Assembly: GCA_016283095.1 (NCBI GenBank)
Contig: JAEEMG010000070.1
Location: forward strand, 1-59,068
Length of the DNA stretch: 59,068 nucleotides
Direction: 5' to 3'
Origin: Paludibacteraceae bacterium
Lineage (GTDB): Bacteria > Bacteroidota > Bacteroidia > Bacteroidales > Paludibacteraceae
The position numbers and the translations under genes were made by a program. Positions 34,378 through 43,487 of this stretch are shown here, one piece after another. Position 1 is the stretch's first letter. The number at the start of each line of letters is the position of its first letter. The notes below the pieces were generated by a model, which made no database searches, had not been told where the DNA came from, and saw nothing but the letters and a program-made list of their open reading frames with translations.

Positions 34378-34986
34378 TCATTTGCTCTGTTCGCGTGATT
34401 TTTCACCTAGATAGCCTCCGTGATGACGTTTAGCATACTCTTCATTGGTGAATTTGATTTTCTTCATTGTTCCCACCACAATGATATCACCGATCACAGT
34501 CATCATCGTTGTAGAAGTTGTAGGTGTCAAGCCAAGGATACAAACCTCCTTCGGATTACCTGTGTAAAGGCAGATGTTTGCCTCTTTTGCCAGCTGGCTG
34601 TCCTTGTTTCCTGTAATCACAATAAACTTCACGTCTGGACGCAAACCTCTAGCCAAAGCAGTAAGTTCTATGATCTCACGTGTTTTGCCGGAATTGGAAA
34701 TCAAAAGCATTACATCATTTGGCTGCAATACGCCAAGATCTCCATGTTGTGCCTCACTTGGGTGAAGGAATACGGCTGGTGTGCCAGTTGAACTGAATGT
34801 GGTGGCGATATTCATGGCAATCTGTCCTGCCTTTCCCATACCGCTCGTCACAAGCTTTCCTTTCTTATTGTGGACCTGCTCCACGATCAAATCCACTGCA
34901 TTCTCATAGTCATCTGTAACAGGAAGCGAAAGGATTGCATTTGCCTCATGTTCCAAAATCTTCTTTATATCCTCTTTCATTGCCAC
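34378..34986 (-). CDS. kdsD: SIS-domain sugar-phosphate isomerase (arabinose-5-phosphate isomerase type)
   Basis: A 202-residue single SIS-domain protein. SGMGKAGQIAMNIATTFSSTGTPAVFLHP, EAQHGDLGVL and LLISNSGKTREII are the hallmark segments of KdsD/KpsF/GutQ arabinose-5-phosphate isomerases, which feed Kdo synthesis for lipopolysaccharide. The tandem CBS domains of E. coli KdsD are absent; CBS-less versions are known in Bacteroides. The promoter box lies only about 14 nt upstream, so the leader is very short; Met3 is an alternative start. The 3' end abuts the tandem repeat. Confidence 0.83.
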   Translation of the reverse strand: MAMKEDIKKILEHEANAILSLPVTDDYENAVDLIVEQVHNKKGKLVTSGMGKAGQIAMNIATTFSSTGTPAVFLHPSEAQHGDLGVLQPNDVMLLISNSGKTREIIELTALARGLRPDVKFIVITGNKDSQLAKEANICLYTGNPKEVCILGLTPTTSTTMMTVIGDIIVVGTMKKIKFTNEEYAKRHHGGYLGEKSREQSK

Positions 34987-34999
34987 ATCTAATTTTGTG

Positions 35000-35030
35000 C
35001 AAAGGTAATTTCTTAATGTGATATTTCAAT
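35000..35030 (-). promoter_or_regulatory. Promoter of kdsD
   Basis: On the minus strand TACCTTTG (35000-35007) fits -7, and ATTG (35027-35030) is 19 nt upstream. Confidence 0.6.
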
Positions 35031-35040
35031 ACGAAAAGCA

Positions 35041-35076
35041 AAAAAAGGCGACGCAATTAATAGCGTCGCCTTTTTT
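35041..35076 (-). terminator. Strong bidirectional-type terminator of the GH8 gene
   Basis: GGCGACGC and GCGTCGCC pair perfectly around an 8-nt loop, flanked by six A and six T, directly after the stop of the 2692-residue gene. Confidence 0.85.
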
Positions 35077-35077
35077 A

Positions 35078-38000
35078 TTACTCGTTGATCAAAGTAAAAT
35101 GTCCTACATATTTCTTTCGGATCTCATCAATCCAAATCTCATACCAGTAGTCTGTAGACGGCATCTTTTTACCAAGATATGTTCCATCCCACGATTCACT
35201 TCCCTTGATCTCTGTAAGTTTCTTTCCATATCGATCGTAGATTGTGACTACCGCATCCGGATACGCTTCTGCGACAACATCAGAAATAAAGCCATCGTTC
35301 ACACCGTCTCCATTCGGAGTGATGACTATAGGATATTGAATATCCGGTGCTTCCGTAGTGAATTGGTAATCACTCTTACAGCCATACTCATCCATAATAT
35401 ATGCAGTGTGCAATCCATACTTCAAGTCTGTAAACGACTCTGATGTCTGGAATTCACTGTTGTCGACTTTATACATGACATTCGTAGACTCATTGTCCTT
35501 GAATGGCACTATCTCAACATCACGATAACCCTTTTGGCTGACAGATGCGATTTGTGGATAACCTACCACCTTAATCGTAGACTTAGCAGTAACCGTCTCA
35601 CATATCTCATTTGAAAGCGATACAGTATAAACAGTTTCTCCGACAACATCAATAGGAGCCTTATAGATTGGCGACGTTGCCAACACATCTCCTGCCTCAT
35701 TTGTCCAAGTATACTTGCGAGGCTTACCCTGAGACACATTAGTGAACAAGCGAACTGAGCCTGATGACATACAAATTATAGTGTCAGTAGGAGAGACAGT
35801 AAACTCAATTGGCTCCTCAACTTCCACAATAATCGAATCTTTCACCTCACAACCGCCTGCCTGTGAAACACTGAAACGATAAGTTGTGGTTCCTGTAGGT
35901 GATGCGACAGCCTCCATACCCGATACTGTTAGTGTAGAACTGCTCTCCCACTCTATCTTAGCAGTAGATGGAGTAAGTGTAGACAAACCAATTGTCACAT
36001 CTGATCCTTCACAAATAGTTGTATCTTCCGCTATCTTTGTAAACTTAGGAGCTTCCGACACTGTCAATGTTCCGTATGTCTCCTCCACCACACAATTTCT
36101 GTTTGTGATAGTGTATGCATATTTGCCGGCATCAGATGTCGACGCGGATGCGATTGAAATGGTATTAGATGAACCTGCATCAACACCGTCTTTCTTCCAT
36201 TCCACAGTCGGAGTCTCTCTGCAAGAGAAATCCAATGCCATCACATACTTAGCACCCTCACAAAGGATAGTATCTCTTCCTACTGTATTATTCTTGATTC
36301 CTGCGTCGACAACCTTAATCTTCTGGCTTGTCTTACACTCATTAGTGAATGTGACAACATATTCGCCTTCCTTATCAAGCTGCACTGCCTGAGATTTCTC
36401 TCCTGTGCTCCACTCGAAATCATTGGCGTCTGAAGTCAGATCAGCGAACAATGAATACTTCGTGCCACAGCTGTAGAATGAGATCGGATCACCGTGTGCT
36501 GAAATAGCCTCTGTATTGCCATCCTCATCTGTGAAGACGATTGAGCCCTTGACCTCTCCCTGACCGATGCTAACCACATGAGAAACTTTCTTCTCACAGT
36601 ATCCATCAGACACTGTGACCTCGAACTTCGTAGGATCGTTCAACGGGTCACTCACGAAATTGCCGGTCTCAGCCATCGTCGAATTATTTGTTGTGTTCCA
36701 AGTGTAAGTGATGTCGGAATTGTAAGTGTCACCCTTCAACACTGCATTCAGTTCTACAGAAGATCCAGGACACGCAGACGTTGCACCGACAATCGACAAA
36801 GAGTCGATTCTATGGATCTCAACATAAATCTCCTTTGGAGAATTGCTTTCACACTTGATTGAAGTGTCGTTAGGCATCTTGAAATAACCCTTCACATTGT
36901 AGTGTCCGGTCTGATCAATAGCATTATAATTGTTCAAAGGATTTCCATACTCATCTGTAAATGATGAATATACGTTTGACACATCATTGCTGACAATCCA
37001 CATAGTGTCAAGATTTACAGCTCTAGAACAAACCGTATCGAAATGAGTCTTCAGTTCTGGACGTGCATATATAATCACCTTCACTGGCACTGTAGAAGAC
37101 TCAGCTCCATTAGCGTCTACCTGACATACATAGTATACAGTAGTATCAGTAGGCTGTTTTGTTGTCTTCGTAGTAGAAATAGCAGGAATTGAGATCTCAA
37201 GTCCGCCCTTCGACTTATCCGCGTCGTACCACTTCAAAGAGTATGAAGGATCAGATTTCTCCACAAAATCCTCTATTGATTCAGTAGAAAGGTAATCCTC
37301 ACAGAATCTTGCCACCTTTGTCTTTGGCACAGGAGTCAAACTGATGATCACATCTACCTCGCTCAACACGCTCTCACATCCATCCTCGTCTTTCTGGCTG
37401 ACATAATATAGAAGCTTGACATCCGTTGTCATACTCTTGTCTGCCGACGGAATTGGCTCCGACTTCAACTCAGACATATTCTCATCATACCATACAAGAG
37501 TCATATCCTTGCCTGGAGTGACTGCCGACGGATCTTGAGCAAGAAGGCTCTTAAACGAACCGTCTGTCAATGTATCACCCAAAGTATAAGTAATCACATT
37601 GTTTACTGCTGGAGCGTCGATATGCTTTACAGTGACATCAAGATCAACAGTATCACCCTTGCAGACGTGATTCTTTGCAATTGTATAAGTAGGCACCACC
37701 TTGTATGTGTTCGTAGTAGTAGAAGAGACTTTTGAAGTCGACGGAATCAAAGCCGACTCATCAAGTTTCACACCACCAAGATACCATTCAAACTTAGAAG
37801 GGTCGTCTGCCTTCACAAATGTGCTCAACGATGTTGCATCTGTAGTCGCCACAAGTTTATCAGCGACTGCATCCTCACAATACGACACATTGTCGGTCTT
37901 AGCCGCACCTACGCCAATAGTTGTGATTGTGATTTCAGCGATCTCACTCTCTGCTGTTCCATTTGTCGACTTGACATAATACTTGACCTCACCTGGAGTT

Positions 38001-41000
38001 GTGCTCTCGAATGGAGTTGGCTCCGAAAGTGGGGCACCTGTTTCGTCGCACCAGATCAAAGACTGTCCAGCTTCTGGAGCCTCGACCAATGAAGTGACAT
38101 CAATTGTCTCACCGACACACAATGTAGTGTCGCTTACTTTTGGTTTATTAGAGCTTGTGATATAAATCACAATTTCTGCTCTCTCGCTCTCACATCCACC
38201 CTTCGAGATTGTGCTCACATAGTAAGTGATAGTATCTTCTTTTGCGACAGAAACTGTCACTGGAGTACGCAACGAATCAGTAGAAGTTTCAGATTCATAC
38301 CAAACCACACGGCTGTCAGAAGAAGCGAGCTTCGTGATATCCTCTTTGCCCGAACCGACAGCGAACTCCTTAGGCGAAGTCACTGTAGGCACATCAGGGA
38401 TAGCCTCTTTAGAGACCTCCATCATCTGAATCTTGCCCACACACTTAGTTGTCTTGTCTGTGGCAGTGTAGAAATATGCACCAAGGACATCCTTGCCATC
38501 AATATTCAAATCAGTCACTTCAAACGCAGCAACGTCATCAGAATACCAATTCAAATCATATCCTTCAATCTTTGCCTTAGACAAATCAAGGCTTTCTCCA
38601 TCACACAATGCCGCTCCATTTTCCAAAGAGACATCAGGAAGAGGATTGACAGAAAGCTTGACTGATTTAGAAGAGATCTTACATCCTGGGATCTCCTCAT
38701 TGTAGACAGTCACAGAATAAGAGCCAGCCTCCTTCACGAAGAACGAATCCACCTTGATTGGTTTGTCGTCATTCAACGATGTCTTTCCATTGAAGAATTC
38801 GTATGTATAACCCTTCGACTTAGGAGTAGGAACAGCCTTGATATAAGCGCTGTCACCCTCACAAATCTCCTCAACGCTCAATTTTGCTACTGCGTCAGTC
38901 AAATCACATTCAACCTCACCACACTCAATAGTGTTGAGTACTAACAATGAATCAAGTCCGTAGACAGTTGCCCAACCATAATTATTGACGAACTTATCAC
39001 AAGAAGCTACAGTTGCATCGAAAGTATAAACGACTGAATCACCAGGAGCCATCGCATCCTTAGTGGTTGTAGCGATAGTTGGCCATGTGATCGAATGTTT
39101 AGCCGCATCATATGTACCCTTATCAGAAATGTTAGTGATATCCGACAATTCTTCTGGCAAATAGTCACCAAGAGTTATATCAAATGCATAATCCAGATTA
39201 GTCTGGAACTGAGTCAACTGGCAACTAGCATTACCGTTACTGTTGACATAAGCTCCGAAATAACCAGGTCCAGCGGCCGTCAATCCACTCCAATCTTTCA
39301 ACACATTAGTCCACTCATCCTCTTCATCATTGATATACATATATAGTTTGTCTCCTTTAAGAACAAACTTAAATCTTACGTTTTTGTTGTCACCAGGGAA
39401 CTGGATTGGAGAATCCTGCCAGCTTGTACCTTGCGACTCTATCAATGTGCCGTTGTTGTATAGATAATATCCGAAGTTCTGGTTTCCATCCTTATTAACC
39501 ATGATCTTCATAGCGACTCCCTTGAAGTCAGTCTTACCTGGAGTACCGCTCTCGTATCTGAACACAACATATGTCTCCTGATTGTTCGAACCATCCTTGA
39601 TTGTGAAGTAGACCTCACCATCAGAACCATAGCAATGGTCGTGGGCGAAGAAGAATGGAGTACCGTCTCCCTTAGTCTGAAGTTTGAATCCATCACTTCC
39701 TACATCTGGCAAAATACCATTACCCAATTTGATGATGTTCTTTGTCGACTTGCAATCAACATCCACACTTGTTCCAAGAGTGTTCTTGAATGTAAGTGTG
39801 TACGACACCTCGTCGCCAATCATAACCTTTTTCTTCGACGCTCTCTTAAACAAAGCATCCTGAGGCTCTGCCTGTGGAGGCAATTCAGCGCAAGTTGTCA
39901 TAAGCTCCACTCTTGAAGAATCTGGAGAGTCAGTCTTAGAACTGATCCATGCCACATTCATATAATAAGTGTCTTCAACGTCAGGGCATCCAAGATCTCT
40001 TGCCTTACACATGTAGACCAGTTTATCCTGCTCACCCACAAGCATAGTCGGTATCGTCCACTTGACTATACCAGTGTAACCTGCAGACTTAGGATTTGAA
40101 GCTGGAGTGTAAGTCGCCTTTATTTTCTCTCCCTTATCGTCCTTCAAAGCTGTGCTATCTTTCCAGCCGACCCATTCCAACTCATAAGGGATAGTATCGA
40201 CAATCGTAACATCGTATGCCTCACGACCAGGAAGCGGACCACGGCCTATGATTCGTCTCCATGTATAACCATCAAACTCCTCAACCAGCACACGGTCGAA
40301 ATTATCATTGTCCAATGGGTCACACGCATAACGTGAATGCGTTTTCACTTCATATCCCAAATTGTTGTAATCAGCAAAGTTCGGAGAGACAAGAGTGTAT
40401 ATCTGTGCCTGTCCATCTAGATTCTTAATATCCAGTTTTGAGTCATACGACCAGTCGTCAGCCACACGGTTAGGCACCTCCTGCGCAGGATTTGTCTTCA
40501 AGACAGTACGGAAGAAACATGGTCCCCAACCTCCCTTGTGAAGCAGATATTTAGAATCCAGTTTGTCGTAGACGTGGGTTGTAGTAGCCATCAACGTTTT
40601 AGGGAACTGGATCATGATTCTCTGGTTCCACTTTCCATGCTCATCACTACCGTTTGGCAGCTTCTGATATGTGAACTTGGTTGTAGCTCCGTTAGGCATC
40701 CAACCATACTTGGCCATATCATTACCATTATCCAACTGGAATGTCCAACCAGTAGGGTTATCAACAGCATCATACAAACCGATAGCCGCACCGTCGTTCA
40801 TGAAATACGACATACGGTAATTACCCAAATCAATATATGCTTCGTGAGCGTCATTCCAGAAGCGATAGAACTGGCGGAATCCGTAAGACTCCATGATTGT
40901 GTTTCCATAAGACAAGTTGACATGGTCTCGACCACCATTCATCCATGATCCTTCGCCACCTTCAGAGCTGTTAGAAAAATCGACAGTGAATGTCACAGCG

Positions 41001-43156
41001 TCATTCGGATTAAGTTTTGTACGATTCGCAGTCTTCTTAATCATCAATGTTCTGTTCGCCAAGATGTCGACGCAGTTTCGCTCCATTGTGTATGTCGCAT
41101 GGTTAGGATACTCGTTGCTCACCCATTCATCAAAGTTTGAACCTGTGATTTTGCTTGTCAGACAGATTCGTGGGTTAAGGGTATCTCTTGCAATAACACG
41201 GAAAGAAACCGAATCGATTGTCTCTTCCAAATGTCCTGTTTTGAATCCAGGCACAGTTCCAATGTTCCAAACAATCTTACCGCCACTGAACTTACCGCCA
41301 TTAGAAATGCTGACAACCTCATAGTTAGGATCGATTTCTGTCTCAATCTTCACACCCGTCGCTTCAGCACTACCATAGTTACGATACTGGACAGTATAAT
41401 CAATTGGATCGTCGACATAAGCGTATGTCTTATCCACCGACATATATACCTTCATGTTTGCGGCAGAAACCATATCACTTGGTGCATGCCAGTTACCTGT
41501 ATATGTCAACAATGGCAAGCAACGGAACCATCCATGAAAGTATTTAGGCATACTTTCAATGTATCTCTCATCATCTGTAAGAGCACTTGACTCACCCGAA
41601 GCATCATCCCACATCAACTCACTCTGACGATACAAGTCCGCAATAAGATCCAAATCTTCATTAATCACGACAGCAGGTGCAGAGCAACCCAACGCATAGT
41701 TGGCTCCATAGTGCGACAAAACACCTCCATTGATATTATAACACATCTTGATCTGAGATGGACCATAGAATGAAGGCTGACCGGGGTCGGGAGACGCTCC
41801 CAACTTACCACACCACATGCCAGAGCCATCCAATGCAGGAGGTTCCTTCATAAGTGCCGCGGCACGAAGTGCCATATCATATTCATATGTGTTCGAACCT
41901 TTCTCTATCTGATGTGTCTTAGGATTCCAATTATATTCAGGGGCACCATGCCACAGATAGTTTTGAGCCATACGCCACATAGTACGGAAATCCTCTCCCT
42001 CACTAAAATTGGTAAATGTAGGCTGTCCATCAGTCGCCATATTTGTAGTACCAATACTTGAGACCAAACCCTGGCTATACGCCTGACCACACAACCAGTC
42101 TGAAGATGCCTCAGCTCGTTTATACTGGCCAATCTGCCAATCATTAGCAGTCACATCTCCACTCTCAAACCATTTGGCAAACTCATTATAATACGCTGGA
42201 GCACAATAGTCGGTGTGAGTGTTTCCATCACCACCACCGCCACTGATGTTACTAAATTGCGATATGTCCGGATAGGTAGTCTGAGTGTTTCTCCAAGAAG
42301 AAACCTCTTTTCCCTTGTTTCCTCCCTTCACATAACCATCCACTCCGATGTTTCCACTCATGTGACCACCGTTGTATAGTGTACCGTCTCCATTAATTGA
42401 TGTATATGCGAATGTATCAACAAACGCTTTCAGGAAATCTTCCGCAGCCTCCTTGTAAGAAATAGGCTTACCACTGTAATCCAAAACAGGCTTGCCATCC
42501 TGCATCATAAACTCTCCCCACTGTTTGTAGGCGATAAGTAGAGCCATGGCAATATCATCATCACCATCAGTAGCCGAACCATGGTTTTCTGATGTGCTAC
42601 CCTCCATCGCATAACAAATAGGAAGTCCGCCACCAAACTCATAGTTTGGAAGTCTTACCTTACCATCCTGATATCTCACACGATGAGGAATACGATTATC
42701 GTGGATCCACATCCACAATCCGTTGAATGTGGCCTGATCCGCAAATATCGCCGCCGCCAACATCATATATCCATCACCCTCAGTACAGAACTCCGCACCT
42801 CCCTGAGGCATTTCTGCGTCTCCAAACTTACGGAAATTATTGAATGTGATATATGGCACACCACAATGTGTACCGCCATCATATCGACATCGGTGACTCA
42901 TGATCTCATAAGCCTCTCGTCCTGTTTTTTCCATATCAGCATGAGTGACGCCTTCAGCATTGTATTTTGCCAAAGTCTTACCCACCTTATATTCCAAAAA
43001 TTGTGGATATGGGAATGCAGGATTACCAGAATTTATGTTAATAGGAACATAACTGGCAGAACTCCACGTTCGAGCACTTCCTTGTGCAAATACGTTCACT
43101 ATGCCACAGTACATGCAGCATAATATCGCCATTAATTTGATAGTTAATTTACCCAT
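35078..43156 (-). CDS. Giant multimodular GH8 glycoside hydrolase with type B T9SS (CHU_C) end
   Basis: A 2692-residue secreted protein with a signal peptide (about 1-25, VFAQ). Residues ~90-560 match glycoside hydrolase family 8: CTEGDGYMMLAAAIF holds the likely acid E126, ATDGDDDIAMALLIAYKQW (195-213) fits the GH8 signature, and DYCAPAYYNEFAKW follows. GH8 members cleave beta-1,4-glucan, xylan, chitosan or mixed-linkage glucan; the substrate here is undetermined. Then come DUF11-like domains (KVYMSVDKTYAYVDDPIDY...), a lectin-like beta-sandwich around 1150-1350, and a long array of Ig-like modules with paired Cys. The last ~88 residues (YPIVITPNGDGVNDGF...YDRYGKKL...SWDGTYLGKKMPS) are the CHU_C/type B sorting domain. 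It is likely outer-surface bound. Confidence 0.85.
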   Translation of the reverse strand: MGKLTIKLMAILCCMYCGIVNVFAQGSARTWSSASYVPININSGNPAFPYPQFLEYKVGKTLAKYNAEGVTHADMEKTGREAYEIMSHRCRYDGGTHCGVPYITFNNFRKFGDAEMPQGGAEFCTEGDGYMMLAAAIFADQATFNGLWMWIHDNRIPHRVRYQDGKVRLPNYEFGGGLPICYAMEGSTSENHGSATDGDDDIAMALLIAYKQWGEFMMQDGKPVLDYSGKPISYKEAAEDFLKAFVDTFAYTSINGDGTLYNGGHMSGNIGVDGYVKGGNKGKEVSSWRNTQTTYPDISQFSNISGGGGDGNTHTDYCAPAYYNEFAKWFESGDVTANDWQIGQYKRAEASSDWLCGQAYSQGLVSSIGTTNMATDGQPTFTNFSEGEDFRTMWRMAQNYLWHGAPEYNWNPKTHQIEKGSNTYEYDMALRAAALMKEPPALDGSGMWCGKLGASPDPGQPSFYGPSQIKMCYNINGGVLSHYGANYALGCSAPAVVINEDLDLIADLYRQSELMWDDASGESSALTDDERYIESMPKYFHGWFRCLPLLTYTGNWHAPSDMVSAANMKVYMSVDKTYAYVDDPIDYTVQYRNYGSAEATGVKIETEIDPNYEVVSISNGGKFSGGKIVWNIGTVPGFKTGHLEETIDSVSFRVIARDTLNPRICLTSKITGSNFDEWVSNEYPNHATYTMERNCVDILANRTLMIKKTANRTKLNPNDAVTFTVDFSNSSEGGEGSWMNGGRDHVNLSYGNTIMESYGFRQFYRFWNDAHEAYIDLGNYRMSYFMNDGAAIGLYDAVDNPTGWTFQLDNGNDMAKYGWMPNGATTKFTYQKLPNGSDEHGKWNQRIMIQFPKTLMATTTHVYDKLDSKYLLHKGGWGPCFFRTVLKTNPAQEVPNRVADDWSYDSKLDIKNLDGQAQIYTLVSPNFADYNNLGYEVKTHSRYACDPLDNDNFDRVLVEEFDGYTWRRIIGRGPLPGREAYDVTIVDTIPYELEWVGWKDSTALKDDKGEKIKATYTPASNPKSAGYTGIVKWTIPTMLVGEQDKLVYMCKARDLGCPDVEDTYYMNVAWISSKTDSPDSSRVELMTTCAELPPQAEPQDALFKRASKKKVMIGDEVSYTLTFKNTLGTSVDVDCKSTKNIIKLGNGILPDVGSDGFKLQTKGDGTPFFFAHDHCYGSDGEVYFTIKDGSNNQETYVVFRYESGTPGKTDFKGVAMKIMVNKDGNQNFGYYLYNNGTLIESQGTSWQDSPIQFPGDNKNVRFKFVLKGDKLYMYINDEEDEWTNVLKDWSGLTAAGPGYFGAYVNSNGNASCQLTQFQTNLDYAFDITLGDYLPEELSDITNISDKGTYDAAKHSITWPTIATTTKDAMAPGDSVVYTFDATVASCDKFVNNYGWATVYGLDSLLVLNTIECGEVECDLTDAVAKLSVEEICEGDSAYIKAVPTPKSKGYTYEFFNGKTSLNDDKPIKVDSFFVKEAGSYSVTVYNEEIPGCKISSKSVKLSVNPLPDVSLENGAALCDGESLDLSKAKIEGYDLNWYSDDVAAFEVTDLNIDGKDVLGAYFYTATDKTTKCVGKIQMMEVSKEAIPDVPTVTSPKEFAVGSGKEDITKLASSDSRVVWYESETSTDSLRTPVTVSVAKEDTITYYVSTISKGGCESERAEIVIYITSSNKPKVSDTTLCVGETIDVTSLVEAPEAGQSLIWCDETGAPLSEPTPFESTTPGEVKYYVKSTNGTAESEIAEITITTIGVGAAKTDNVSYCEDAVADKLVATTDATSLSTFVKADDPSKFEWYLGGVKLDESALIPSTSKVSSTTTNTYKVVPTYTIAKNHVCKGDTVDLDVTVKHIDAPAVNNVITYTLGDTLTDGSFKSLLAQDPSAVTPGKDMTLVWYDENMSELKSEPIPSADKSMTTDVKLLYYVSQKDEDGCESVLSEVDVIISLTPVPKTKVARFCEDYLSTESIEDFVEKSDPSYSLKWYDADKSKGGLEISIPAISTTKTTKQPTDTTVYYVCQVDANGAESSTVPVKVIIYARPELKTHFDTVCSRAVNLDTMWIVSNDVSNVYSSFTDEYGNPLNNYNAIDQTGHYNVKGYFKMPNDTSIKCESNSPKEIYVEIHRIDSLSIVGATSACPGSSVELNAVLKGDTYNSDITYTWNTTNNSTMAETGNFVSDPLNDPTKFEVTVSDGYCEKKVSHVVSIGQGEVKGSIVFTDEDGNTEAISAHGDPISFYSCGTKYSLFADLTSDANDFEWSTGEKSQAVQLDKEGEYVVTFTNECKTSQKIKVVDAGIKNNTVGRDTILCEGAKYVMALDFSCRETPTVEWKKDGVDAGSSNTISIASASTSDAGKYAYTITNRNCVVEETYGTLTVSEAPKFTKIAEDTTICEGSDVTIGLSTLTPSTAKIEWESSSTLTVSGMEAVASPTGTTTYRFSVSQAGGCEVKDSIIVEVEEPIEFTVSPTDTIICMSSGSVRLFTNVSQGKPRKYTWTNEAGDVLATSPIYKAPIDVVGETVYTVSLSNEICETVTAKSTIKVVGYPQIASVSQKGYRDVEIVPFKDNESTNVMYKVDNSEFQTSESFTDLKYGLHTAYIMDEYGCKSDYQFTTEAPDIQYPIVITPNGDGVNDGFISDVVAEAYPDAVVTIYDRYGKKLTEIKGSESWDGTYLGKKMPSTDYWYEIWIDEIRKKYVGHFTLINE

Positions 43157-43209
43157 ATATTAAACCCCATTACAAATTCGAAATACATAAGTTCAGTTAT
43201 TAGATTAGG

Positions 43210-43217
43210 CAAAAATA
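43210..43217 (-). promoter_or_regulatory. Candidate -7 box for the GH8 gene
   Basis: The minus strand reads TATTTTTG, 53 nt upstream of the start. No good -33 box is seen. Confidence 0.4.
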
Positions 43218-43338
43218 GCAATATTTTCAAATCGAGGTGCTTTTTTTGCAAAAAATTGTTAACAACAGAGTCCCTTGCAAACCCATCTCATTCCAACAAC
43301 CATTTCCAGACTGGGATATTTATTTTGAATCCGAATCT

Positions 43339-43432
43339 GGGTGACCACAATGGTTCGCCCCTACGATCAACATTAAATTCCTCAGACATCTTTTCCAATA
43401 ATTACGAATTATGCATTATAAATTATGAATTT
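43339..43432 (-). repeat. Heptad tract plus GTAGGGGC palindrome downstream of the beta-helix gene
   Basis: In the sense of the beta-helix gene and just after its terminator, the sequence has heptads (TAATTTA, TAATGCA, TAATTCG; 43398-43432). After a 33-nt spacer comes GTAGGGGCGAACCA with a degenerate mirrored arm (43339-43364). It is the same tract-spacer-palindrome order as after lysS and kdsD. Confidence 0.55.
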
Positions 43433-43434
43433 TT

Positions 43435-43468
43435 AAAAAAGACGCAGGAGAACTTTCCCCTGCGTCTT
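43435..43468 (-). terminator. Terminator of the beta-helix gene
   Basis: On the minus strand AAGACGCAGG pairs with CCTGCGTCTT around a 10-nt loop, followed by TTTT, 20 nt past the stop. Confidence 0.8.
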
Positions 43469-43487
43469 CCAAATCAATAGTAAGATT

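Noticed and set aside
36578-42144. Many long open frames antisense to the GH8 gene
   Set aside because: They are shadows of the coding strand without family similarity, signal peptides or plausible starts.
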